Part shown: positions 30,153 through 41,600 of the stretch, piece by piece | Layout of the letters: every line of letters begins with the position of its first letter | How positions within the stretch are numbered: position 1 is the stretch's first letter | DNA from: Aporrectodea caliginosa | Lineage: Eukaryota > Annelida > Clitellata > Crassiclitellata > Lumbricidae | Length of the DNA stretch: 64,000 nt | Assembly (NCBI GenBank): GCA_020284085.1 | Contig: JACEVL010000162.1 | Span: 546,001-610,000 of the forward strand | Reading direction: 5' to 3' | The notes under the pieces: generated by a model | Databases searched by the model: none | What the model saw: only the letters and a program-made list of their open reading frames with translations | Told to the model about the DNA's origin: nothing | Program-made: the position numbers and the translations under genes

Positions 30153-30156
30153 TTAA

Positions 30157-31035
30157 TAACTAACGCGTCGGCTTATTGTCTCTGCATACATTCAGTCATT
30201 GTCATGCGAAATTAAAATTAATTGTCCGACGAAGTTGACTACCTATTACCTAACCTAACAATGAACAAGACTTTCAGCGATGGTCGCTTTAATGAAATGT
30301 AGTCTTGGCTTCGAGTCTTGATTCGAGTCACGCGTCAGAAGACTAGCAGGTCGACAGAAGACTCAAAAAGACCGACACAGGTTTGTTACTTTCAGAAAGT
30401 CATGGTTACTCCCGTTGTTTACCGAAGGACCTTACTCTGTTGGTTGACAATTCGGTAATAAACCAACGAAGGGCTCTTCTCCAGCGACAGTCAAGGCACA
30501 TGACCTCATTTTACTACTCTAAGAGTCGTAGTTACTCCTGCAGTTTACCGATTGATTTGAGTTTTGGAGACCACGCCGCAACTCTGGTTACCACGGAGAC
30601 ACTGGCATCGTCTATAGGCCACCAAGCAGATAATGGAAGAACTTTTTAGCCAAAGAGATATCAACTGTGTATGAGGCCAGTGCCGTCAAGTCAGAGGTTT
30701 TTACTGCAGCAGACCTATGTACATCTGAAGTTTGTATGTGCGTGTATAATAGCTGGGCTAGAGCGCATTTTGTGCCTCTCAAAGGCGCAGTCTGTGCAAG
30801 CCTCAGTGGTGTCAGATTTCATTAACAACGTAAACTTCACCAGTAAGCAAATAACCAGAGGCCACTCTGTCGGCCTCTTTCAACACATACACAGAGCCCA
30901 TACAATGGAATCCCATGAAGTAGCCTGCCAGCATGCCTACGTGGAGCCCATATAAAGTCCCATATTCTCATATGGGACTTTAGCAGTCCCATATAGAAGA
31001 GAAGAAGAAGAGCAGTTCCTTAAGCTAATTCTGAG
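30157..31035. other. Unassigned sequence with a hairpin
   Basis: Two open frames of about 90 codons (30383-30649 and 30671-30955) have no recognisable domain. At 30953-30982 a 13-bp perfect hairpin (taaagtcccatat with a 4-base loop) is followed by a third partial copy. Confidence 0.4.
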
Positions 31036-31039
31036 GCAG

Positions 31040-31400
31040 CCATTGGTTCAAGTGTCAGCGACTTGATTTTCTTAGCATCGGTAGGCCGATGTGAGAGCGG
31101 GTGGCCAGTCCTCTCCCTCGCCGTCTCATTTCCCACCGACCATGCTTCAATTTGTCCCTCCCTCTCTTTGGAATGCGCTTTCTCCTTCAGCTCGCTCTAC
31201 AATTCTTTCTGGCAGCCTCTCCTTCTCTTTCTCTTTTCTTAAAACCTGCTTCTTCTCTCGGGGTCTTGCGCACTGGGAGCGCTTCTGAATGGTTCATCCT
31301 ACAAGGGCTTTATAAATCTTTATAAATACAATACAATTACAATACAATACAATACAATACAATACAATACAATACAATACAATACAATACAATACAATTA
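31040..31400 (+). mobile_element. L2-like LINE 3' end with (ACAAT)n tail
   Basis: Encodes VPPSLWNALSPSAR and FLKTCFF (ORF2 C-terminus), then 'gggagcgcttctgaatggttc' and a pentanucleotide tail (about 31321-31397). Confidence 0.8.
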
Positions 31401-31621
31401 CATTGCCAGCTACTAGTAACCTATGAGGGAGAATCAGTTGTTGGGTTCCACGTGTGTGCGTGGGCGCGCCATTGGCGACTATTATAGTTTGCTGTGCATT
31501 GTTTTGCTTGTAAATGAAATCTCTGTTCTTAATGACATTTAACTTCATACTGCGTTTTTGTGAGGTATTTAAGAGGCGATACAGTAAGCATCCCGATACA
31601 TTCATGCAAACTTACACACAT

Positions 31622-31800
31622 ACGGTGCCTTGCAGCCGGAGGGTTGCGGGTTCGAATCCACCTCAAGCCGCCGCGTAAAGGGGGCAAGTCCTTCACTCGC
31701 AATTGCTCATGCGCTTCGGCGTGAAACTCCGATTCAGTGTCCGCACTGTAGTCGGGAGCGCCTCTGAGTAGAAATCTTGAAGGGGCGCTATAACAAGTGC
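31622..31800 (+). mobile_element. tRNA-headed SINE with L2-like tail
   Basis: The 'cggtgccttgcagccggagg' head and B box GGTTCGAATCC (31650-31660) lead into a body (cgctcatgcgcttcggcgtgaaactcc-like) and the tail 'gggagcgcctctgagtagaaatcttgaaggggcgctat'. The inverted copy at 40370-40750 confirms the unit. It joins the L2 tail directly, as in SINEs that borrow LINE machinery, and then enters CATA repeats. Confidence 0.85.
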
Positions 31801-31823
31801 TAATACATACATACATACATACA

Positions 31824-31857
<34 letters not shown>

Positions 31858-32284
31858 CATACATACATACATACATAAATACATACATATGCATACATAC
31901 ATACATACATACATACATACATACATACATACATACATAACATAACCATAACCATAACCATAAATTTTATTGAACCCAAACAACGAAAAGCAAGTACAAC
32001 AGAGAAAGAAAAAAAAACAGACAAGCAACAAAGGGGATCAAAAGGAATACGACCCTACCTAGGTCCCGCTAATGGGCCATAACAAAGGCAAAGTTATAGA
32101 ACAACTGAAACATAACATACATTAACATAACATACATACATACATACATACATACATACATACATACATACATACATACATACATACATACATACATACA
32201 TACATACATACATACATACATACATACATACATACATACATACATACATACATACATACATACATACATACATACATACATACA
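31801..32284. repeat. (CATA)n arrays split by a LINE 3' end
   Basis: CATA arrays at 31801-31935 and 32114-32284 flank a minus-strand LINE 3' end at about 31937-32105. That piece starts with (ATAACC)n and shares ccataaattttatt and the 'ggtcccgctaa' block with the intact LINE at 61494. Confidence 0.9.
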
Positions 32285-33485
32285 TGTGTACGTATAAACT
32301 TGCGTACGTAAGTACTCAAACCCATACATTACATAAATAGGCCTACATATAATGAGCAATACGAGGTTTGGGTGTCAGACGTAAATCAGAAACAATATAG
32401 CCTACTATATTTGCCTATAATAATCTGCGTCTGAGGTTGGAGACCCAGTGCGTTGCATATGAAACTGACAGGGTCTTAAATGAAGACATCACTGTAAGTG
32501 TAAATATTCCAACGCAAGTTTGTTTACATGGTTGGTTGATTAGTTCAAACTTAGTTGGTGTTTAATGACATTGAGTCATCACAAAGATGATTAGCGTCGC
32601 CCTCCTCCTTTCTTCAGGCTTTGGATGTGTACATGGATTGTCACTGTAGAGCTTTATATTTACTACAGACGCAAAGTTGCGTGTTAACATGAGTTCATGG
32701 CGTGTCCTCCATATTGGTATCCGATGAGCGTATACCCTCAGTCCTTTCAGAGCTGCAAGCACTATGAATTGGGGTCACACCCTTATAGTGTCTTGTGAGT
32801 TGGGTGGATACCGGCTTCTATCTCTAAGGCGTCTTGCTTGGCAAACATCTTACACAAAGCCGGGGCGCTTCAGTTTATACGCCTATATACCTGACTAGAG
32901 CCGGTAGTCCAAACGTTACGCCTAAACCCAAGACTGGAGGCCTACAGAGTGCATATTTTGGCTGAAGCTATATATTATGGTGTGCTGGTTGAATGTAGAA
33001 TGTAATTTATGTAAACAAATACTGAATTACTATGAAAGAAGAAAGTTGCAAGGCATCGTGCGTTTGCTTTATTGCACGACCTGAAGAATTGCAGATCCAC
33101 GCCCACAGGTGTCTGCAATGCTGGGTCAGGCGTGCTTGCTTTTGTTAGTAATACTGATATTGCTTTAAGTAAGAATAGGTGGGTAACAAATTTCTCCAAA
33201 TTCCCAAACGACTTACCGTTTTCACTGGGAAATGTAGACTTTTCTTAGTTGTTGAATTACAGAACAGAACATAACGTCAAAGCCGATTTTTGCGTAATTT
33301 TTTAAACGATTGTAACTTGAACTGTGATTTGTTGCCTATTCTTTGTTTAGGTACGAATCAATCTATCCTAGACCACCATTTTCGCGTAAAGCAGATATTT
33401 GTAATTATTAATATAGTCATTGAACTCTATACAATTCAGATATGTAAGTTTATGTGGTAAATTCTAGAGGTTAACGTAACTCCCC
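32285..33485. other. Gene-free stretch
   Basis: Apart from the dispersed repeat at 32530-32640, no exons or element ends were recognised. Confidence 0.4.
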
Positions 33486-33487
33486 TA

Positions 33488-33715
33488 TGCCAAACTGAAT
33501 CGAAGGCTTTCTTAAAATCCGCAATTCAACTGTAAACGTTTCACGTACTGAATCAAAGAACTTCTTAAAGCCATGAAAGCAACACCATCAAAACGATTTT
33601 GTACTGAAATAAAATGAAGGGCTTCTTAAAATTCAGAAAACAATTGTAGAGGTTTTCCATAGTGAATCAAATAACTGCTTAAAATCAACAAAGCAACCGC
33701 AAGCACTTCTGATTT
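33488..33715 (-). mobile_element. Tandemly duplicated LINE reverse-transcriptase motif
   Basis: On the minus strand the motif-A region of a reverse transcriptase (F-K-K-A-F-D-S-V-W-H) is followed, in units of about 57 bp, by three more diverged copies (FKKFFDSV, FKK-SF, FKQLFDSLW). The plus-strand word is 'ctgaatcaaagaacttcttaaa'. Confidence 0.6.
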
Positions 33716-34560
33716 ATATGCATTCCAAGTGCCTTTCCTTTTCGTCAAGGTAAGTTGCTCTTTGTCTTCTTGGAAATTATTAAATCAACTCTTAATCAAA
33801 TTTTTTTACCATAGTACACTGTAGTTTTAGACTAATTGCTATGACTATCTTATTCTCTCTGCTTGCGTATCTGTCTGGTGGTCTAATTCTTTCTCTTGCT
33901 CTTATATGTCTTTCTTTCTTTCTTAATTTCTTTTTATCATGCATATTTATTTTGTTATTAAATATTAATTCATAGACCCTTGTCCTTCCTGCCACATTCC
34001 GTCACTGCCTCTCTAGCTTTCTAGTCTACCTTTCTAGTCTTCTCTCTAGTCTTCCTCTTTGATTCATTGCCTCATAACTTTCTGAGTCTCTTCTTTCCTC
34101 TCTTTCTCACTCTCGCTCTGTCTTCCTCTTGTCCCTTCTCTGCCTACTCTGGCTCTTTCCCCTCTCTCTGCCTTTCTGTCCCTGCATGATTCGCAACCGG
34201 ATATGCTATTAACACGGTAAGTCTGGACAACCCTCTGACTTGACGTAGCTCTCGTTAATACAATGTCATGCTCTTGTATCTATAGATTTTAAGTAAAGCT
34301 TTAGAAATTCTGATTACGATTTTACTGTCGCATCTTTACTTCTCTCTGTCTTTCTCTCTTTTCCTCTCTCCTTCTCACTCTTTCTCTGTTTCTATCTGTC
34401 TGTCACCCTCTCTCTTCGCTCTCTCTTCTACGTTATCTTAGAAGTTAGCGCATTCCAGATGTGTGAAGTAGTCGTTACCAGTTGACTGCCACGAACAAGC
34501 TTCCTCCAACTCCGTACGGACGTAGTAGGTATTAAATAGAAATACGTTCTGTTTCACAGT
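33716..34560. other. C/T-rich spacer
   Basis: Pyrimidine-rich sequence with no exon signals beyond chance. Confidence 0.4.
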
Positions 34561-34569
34561 GGCCAAATT

Positions 34570-34644
34570 GAGCCCTTAGAATAACCGTGGACTAAGTCCA
34601 TAGGATTAAATAAGGACTTGGTGCACTGTTATTCTAAGGGGCTC
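34570..34644. other. Long near-perfect hairpin
   Basis: gagcccttagaataac at 34570 pairs with gttattctaaggggctc ending at 34644, and the inner arms (gactaagtcc with ggacttggtg) extend pairing to about 30 bp around a loop of about 14 bases. The size suits a microRNA precursor or a tiny foldback element. Nothing shows that it is transcribed. Confidence 0.45.
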
Positions 34645-35289
34645 ATATTATTATACCCACGAATAGTCTTAAGCTAAAGATATATCCCTACGTCTGATTC
34701 AGAGCGACGTGGCTTCCACGCGGTTACAGATCGTTAATTTTCTCCCAGTTTAAACACTCAACTAACAATTTACAACCTTGACACGTATCTAATAATGTTT
34801 CAAAAACTATTCACATATAGGCATCAATGATTTCATAAATAGTTTTCTATTCTTTCCTCTGACCAACTGCGTCTACTAGCTTTTACCAAACGACACAAAC
34901 ACTCAAGCAGACAGGCGTGCATCTATACCCAGACAAAGGCGCATGCAGGCATACGTGCGCACAATGGTACGAGGAAGAGAACGAAGAACAACAAAGCTAT
35001 TCGACGAATGGCTTCACGCTTTGCAGTCATGCTTGGGCCATATCATTATACAGCTCAGTTATTCTGCTAAATCTGCCGAAAGCCCACGGTTGCCTGGGTA
35101 GACAGACTGTGTTGAACATGCGTGCTTTTAGAATAATCTCTTCCTACCGAAAACAACTCATAATACGCTCTACCTCAACACTTAAGCCTCTACAACGGAA
35201 ATTGCGGAATAGTAAACATGATTTGATTAAAGTTGTTGACTGTCCACCGGTTGCAGCAAAACGGAATGACAAACTTTTAGTCATTATCG

Positions 35290-35565
35290 CTATAGTTGTC
35301 TTCATCTTCCCACTCACCGTTGTTGTCTTCATCATCATCGTCGTTGTCATCATCATTACCGTCGTCATGATCATCATCATCATAAACGATTATGATTATT
35401 CATCATCATCGTCGTTGTCATCATCATTAGCGTCGTCATGATCATCATCATCAACTATGATGATGATTCATCATCACCGTTGTCGTCGTCGTCATCACCG
35501 TCATCATCGACACCATCGTTCGTCGTCATCATTATCATCATCGTCGTCGTCGTCATCATCGTAAA
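35290..35565. repeat. (ATC/GTC)n imperfect trinucleotide array
   Basis: Mixed atc, gtc and gtt units. The 174-codon frame ending here has only low-complexity Ile/Val and Ser at its C-terminus. Confidence 0.85.
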
Positions 35566-35639
35566 TTTCCGTCTGACAGAGGTTCAACACAGGAGCTATA
35601 AAAATTTTCTGCTGCAGTGCAGTAACGATCGCCGTCATA

Positions 35640-35725
35640 ATAATCAACATTATCAGGATCATCCAAGACGTTTATATAGCACCACTTTGCGAACTTGATC
35701 GATCATTCGGCAGAAAATAATAATA

Positions 35726-35796
<71 letters not shown>

Positions 35797-35882
35797 TAAT
35801 AATAATAATAATAAACCAATAATAATAATAATAATAATAATAATAAACCAATAATAATAATAATAATAATAATAATAAACCA
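35640..35882 (+). mobile_element. LINE 3' end with (AAT)n tail, copy 1
   Basis: The segment 'atcaggatcatccaagacgtttatatagcacc...gcgaacttgatcgatca' precedes a long AAT array. The same segment recurs at 36210-36280. Confidence 0.65.
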
Positions 35883-35884
35883 AT

Positions 35885-36319
35885 AGGTCTACTACGCACG
35901 GACGCAGAAGACCAGACGGCCTGACAATGATTCCATGGCGCGCGGGTCGTCATCTGGTGTGGGACGCGACGTAGATACCCTTGCTCCATCATACATCCGG
36001 CAGCGACGGCGGGCGCGGCAGCCGAGATGACAGGAAAATGACCAAGTACAATGCACTCTTAAACACGCAGCTCTCGAGACCTTAGGTATAACACCACTGG
36101 CCAAAACTTTATATCAGATCTGTCGTAGTCAGCTGTCCACAGTAGACGACCTGCTTCTTGCTGCAGCGTCATAATCCAGCGGTTCAACTCGGTGGCTTTC
36201 CGCGGCACTTTATCAGGATTTTCATCCAAGACATTTTACAGCTAGCACCTTGTTTGCGAACTTGATCGATCACTGGGCAATAAAATAATAATAATAATAA
36301 TAAAAATAACAATAATAAA

Positions 36320-36361
<42 letters not shown>

Positions 36362-36370
36362 CTATCCCCA
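35885..36370 (+). mobile_element. LINE C-terminal fragment with (AAT)n tail, copy 2
   Basis: Encodes [20 protein letters not shown], a C-terminal signature common in marine-invertebrate LINE ORFs, then decayed frames. It ends in the shared 3' segment at 36210-36280 and AAT repeats (36284-36360). Confidence 0.72.
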
Positions 36371-38428
36371 ATTTTTTTAATTCCTTGAGGGATTACAGTC
36401 ATTTATTTAAGGTAAAAAAATAATGATAATGAGCCCATATGATGCGAGTGCTCCACTTCTCCATGTTAGCCTGCATATCTGCAATGCACATCGCCTAAAT
36501 CGCCCAAATCTTTAGTCTTTTAGACCTATCAATGATACGCAATGCCGCCCAAAAGCGATCGTCTGCTTGGTCTCTTGTGGAGATCACACGTTTCCTTTGG
36601 TGGCAACCTATACAAACGCCTATCGGATTTACTTAGCAAAATCATACAACACCTTATACCGGCCGAAACCCATAGGCCTCGGACTGAACCTATCAATAGG
36701 CCCTGGGCCTAAAAACGCCGGCATGCACACACGCCGAAAGTCCTGTGAGAACGATATGCATGGTGTACGATGCAAGAGGCATTTAGAGGCGGTGCCGATA
36801 TTTCAAGCCGGCGAAGCGCATCAGATAGGCCGAACATAATGCTCTCACTGCCGTAGTTTTTGCAGTTCCAGCCTGTTGGACTAGAAGCAGCGAAGCGTAA
36901 CCATCGAAACAGTGCTTGCACGAACGGCAACGCCTTCATTTCTTCTATACTTCTTCTCAGCCATATTCGAAGCACAACAGGTGGATAGGCTGTAGTCTCT
37001 TTGTCGACGGCTTCGTCATAGATGTTACACCCTACTCCAGCGGTGAATTTTCGGTCCCAAACGTTCGCAATGTCCTAGATTGACTTGGGAGAGATATTTC
37101 GCGCATAAACACTAACGCAAGGACTACCTAACAGCGGCTGGTCTGCGCCGAGACAAATTTCGATTCTTTTCCGACGGAAATCCTAAAAACTGGAGTGGAG
37201 ATTTCGATGAGGAGCTGTCGGAGAGGTAATAGTCTTATTTGAGGTACTCAGTTCTACGCCCACAAAACAATCCCCGGTAATGCGGTCCTCCATGGCAGCT
37301 GAACCCAGGATTGGACGGCTACATTTAGTGGAAATAGTAACGCTTCGGACAATGATGATAATGATGATAACTGCGATTCATTCATTCATTCATTCAGAGT
37401 ATTTATATAGCACCCCTTCAAGAAGCTACTCCGGAGCGCATAAACACAGCCGTGACTGACCAGTGTTCACACGCCATAGACGCCGCACCTTGCGATGATG
37501 ACGCTTTAATCTATTTAAATGTAATCTTATCTCATCTCATCTGATCTAATGCTATCTATTGCATAATTATGACCACAACATTAATCGTTGGTCGCTCTAA
37601 GTCGTGATCAAAATTCGTAATCATTTTGGGGAATTAAGTCGAAGTTAATAAGTCGATGAACCATAAGTTACGTAGACATGCTGAAACATATGAGAGAAAT
37701 TCGATAAAAGTTACATTAGCTCGTGAATGCATTGTAAAAACTTGATATAGCGCCGTTAAAAAGTGTTTAGAAGCATCTGCTAAGCAACCCAGTCTGACGC
37801 ACCGAAACAGTTGCGACTTGAGATGAGGTGAAAGACGTTCGCGATCTACCCGGGCAGAAGAAAACTGAATAGGAACTCATGAAAACTGTTCTCTTCTGCC
37901 TCTGAGTAGTTACGTTGAGAGTTGCTATTTAAGTGCTCCGAATGAATGAATGAATGAATGGATGAACGAATGATTGAGTGATTGAATTCGTCCATTTATT
38001 GATTTCTGACTGGCTTAGCCTAACTTCTGTTTCCCTGAGCTGTCAGATTATTTCTTGTTCATCTATCGATATATCAATCTATTGATTAATACTATTGATT
38101 AATTTACTGATTGATTAAAATTAATGTCTGACTGATTGATTGATTGATTAATTAATTAATTAAATAATGTGTTAATTCATTAGACCTACATGTATATGGT
38201 ACCTCTTCAAGAGTTCTGCTCCTAGTCCAGACTTTCTCGAAAGAGAGAATTCTCCAATTTCTTCTAAGTTCAAAGTGGCAACCATGTTTCCTGCGTAAAA
38301 AGCCTAAATAGCAGACCTAATTATTAGATCTAATCAATAGAATGGAAGTTTCTAATATTAAATTCAGTTCATGGATATAATTAATAAGCCTGCGATTATT
38401 TAAAACATATATATTTCTTGGTTTTCAG
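36371..38428. other. Region upstream of the mucin-like gene
   Basis: Contains L2/SINE tails at 37380-37430 (minus) and 37870-37965 (plus) and short gattgatt/attaatta runs at 38090-38165. A promoter for the downstream gene should lie here or further up, because the start exon begins right after a ttttcag that looks like a 5'-UTR acceptor. No TATA box is convincing. Confidence 0.4.
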
Positions 38429-38429
38429 G

Positions 38430-38474
38430 ATGAAACCAACTTTTGACCGTGGCGCTTGGACGGTTATTACCTTT
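38430..38474 (+). CDS. Mucin-like gene exon 1 (start, signal peptide)
   Basis: Encodes MKPTFDRGAWTVITF, ending at TTT|gtaagtg in phase 0. Exon 2 (39338-39365, after tttctttacag) adds TLIFFGEIQG. Together they make a typical signal peptide of about 25 residues. The ATG lies one base after ttttcag, so a non-coding upstream exon is likely. Confidence 0.8.
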
Positions 38475-38542
38475 GTAAGTGTTTGCCGTTCAATGCTAAC
38501 AATTTCTTACTCAAAATTTAATTCAGATTTAACACCATTACA

Positions 38543-38625
<83 letters not shown>

Positions 38626-41600
38626 TATTTACGTCTTGAATAGAATAGGCTATAGTGAGATAGAATAGAATCGAATCGAATGGAATTGAATTACTTAGAG
38701 TGGGTTAGAACTACATGAAACACAATAGAATAGAATGCCATTCGGATAGAACATAATAGAACAAAATGGAATTGAATCAATTGGAGTGAAGTAGAATAAA
38801 ATCAAATAGGAAAGAATGGAATACAATCTGAATAGAATAGAATAATATATAATGGAACTGAAGTACTTGAAGTGGAGTAGAACAAAGTGAAATAATGCAG
38901 AATGGAACAGAATACAATAGGGTACAATACAATACAATACAATACTACACAATAGAACTTCCTAATCAGAGTAGGCTACTTCTGTTACCTCAACGCTCCC
39001 GAATAAGCTGCTCACCTGCGATTAGTTTAACCCTACGTGGCACACTGAAAATCCCGGGCATCATATTTGTATCACGTTGTATGATACACTTCTGTTAGCG
39101 AATTCTCAGTTGCAAATTCATGTAAAGCTTAATTGACATTCACTAGATGGCGATAGCTGCAAATCTGCCTGTTGCTCCTTCGTAACAGCGTATAATTTTA
39201 TCCCGTGATTGAGTTATGCTGTCCAGGACTCACATTGTGCCATAATAGGTTAAGAGTAACGCTTTAGAAATTTGGAGTTTGCGTTGACCTCATATTCTTT
39301 GTTTTGGTTAAATCTTTTGATATTTCTTTCTTTACAGACATTAATATTTTTCGGAGAAATACAAGGTAAGCATTTTCTCTCATAGTTTCTAATTCTCCGC
39401 AACTTGTAACCGTAAGGTCACAGTAGGCCCCTAACGTTTAGTAAGCAAAACTCGTCTCATGTCGAATGCGATATTTGTAGGGCTTAAAACAATTGGTCAT
39501 CGTTTGTATATTATGATAACGGGGCCGTAGTAGAAATCTGGGGAATAGAAGTATTGCGCAATGCTGCTTTAGCTATTATTCGAAACATTCTGATTTGTTC
39601 CGCGACGCCTCAAACGTTGTCTAGCCCAAAAATACGTAACTGAGGACTAAGCTTCATAGAGGTGTTTAGTAAGTGAACGATTATCTCACAATGCCTTTAC
39701 CTTACCTTCGCCTTACCCATCCTGACCTTACCTAATCTTACCTTCACCTGACCTTACATTCACCTGACCTAATCTTACCTTACCTTACCTTCACATTACG
39801 TAGCCTTAACTTACCCTATCTTCACAATACCTTTCCTTCACCTTACCTATCCTTATCTTACCTTACCTTACCTTCACCTAGCCTAACCTTCACCTTACCT
39901 TCACCTGACCTTACCTTCACCTGACCTTACCTTCACCTTACCTTCACCTGACCTTACCTTCACCTGACCTTACCTTCACCTGACCTTACCTTCATCTTAC
40001 CTTCACCTTACCTAACCTTCACCTTACCTTCACCTGACCTTACCTTCACCTGACCTTACCTTCACCTGACCTTACCTTCACCTGACCTTACCTTCACCTG
40101 ACCTTACCTTCACCTGACCTTACCTTCACCTGACCTTACCTTCACCTGAACTAATCTTACCTTACCTTCACCTTATCTTCACCTTACCTATTCTTACCTT
40201 ACCTTCACCTTTCCAAACCTTACCTAACCCTATACCTTATCTTCACATTATCTAACCTTACCTAGCTTAACGCTATCCTAATCCGAACTTGCATGACCTC
40301 ACCTTACCTAATTAGACTCGATCTTACCTGACCTTGACTTTTCTTGCCCTTCTTACTTTCCTTTATTCATTCATTGCACATATTTATATAGCGCCCCTTC
40401 AAGATTTCTACTCAGAGGTGCTCCCGACTACAGCGCGGACACTGAATCGGAGTTTCACGCCGAAGCGCATGAGCAATTGCGAGTGAAGGACTTGCCTATG
40501 GTCCCTGCGCGGCGGCTTAAGGTGGATTCGAACCCGCAACCCTCCGGTTGCAAGGCACCGAATATACCCCTTGAGGTGGATTCGAACCCGCAACCCTCCG
40601 GTTGCAAGGCACCGAATATACCCCCTTGAGGTGGATTCGAACCCGCAACCCTCCGGTTGCAAGGCACCGAATATGCCCCCTTGAGGTGGATTCGAACCTG
40701 CAACCCTCCGGCTGCAAGGCACCGAACATACCTCTACACCACCGCGCCCCACAACCTTTAGTTACCTTTTAACCTGAGCTTTATCTAACCTTTAGTCTAC
40801 CTGACCTCTTATATGACTCTACCTTACCTACCTTGTCTTGCCTTGATTTACCTTTACCTTACTTGACCTTGTGTGACCTTATGGGATCTTACTTTACCTC
40901 ATCTTGCCTTGCGGTTCTTAATAAATTATCAGGAATCTTTGGCTTATTTTGTGAACAGGTCAGATTAAGAAGACTTTAATCGTTATTATTTATTCCTGAT
41001 TGTTTTCTGATCTGTCATATAAATATGCATCTATTTCGTTTTCCCAGGTCAAAAGACGTCTTTGCTGACGCCCAAGTACACCCCGCTCGAGACACCCCCA
41101 CTGACCAATACCGTCTCTCCGGGGAAGGCCGAACAGACTTCCCCAACTATCCTGACGTCGAGCGGGATCAATGGTATCAGTCGGAATCTGACACCTTTTC
41201 CGACCCCCAACAACGGGGGCTCGTCCGTGGACGCTGGCGGTGGAACCGGGAACCGAACGACACCCTCCAACCTTGATACGACAACGTCGAATGTTCGACA
41301 GACCCCGTTAAAGCTGGGCTCAAACTCCGCGGATGATTCCGGAGCATCCGGATCAACTCCCAGACAGACTCCGGCTAGAGTTGATGTCTCCGCAACGAAT
41401 AATGCTGGGAGCTCCAGTTCAACCGCCCGACAGACTCCGCCAAGAGCAGGTCTCTCTACACCGGACATTTCTGGAGGCTCTGGATCTTCTACCATGAGAG
41501 AAACTCCACCGAGGCTGGCAGTTACTTCTGGCGGCCAACAAACCCCCCAAAAGGAGGGATCGAACGGCAGTAGCACCGTTCGTACAACACCAGCGAGGTT

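Noticed and set aside
31622..31700. tRNA gene
   Set aside because: A and B boxes exist but there is no cloverleaf; it continues into a SINE body and tail.
34917..35441. 174-codon plus-strand ORF
   Set aside because: C-terminal part is trinucleotide repeat; the rest has no family features.
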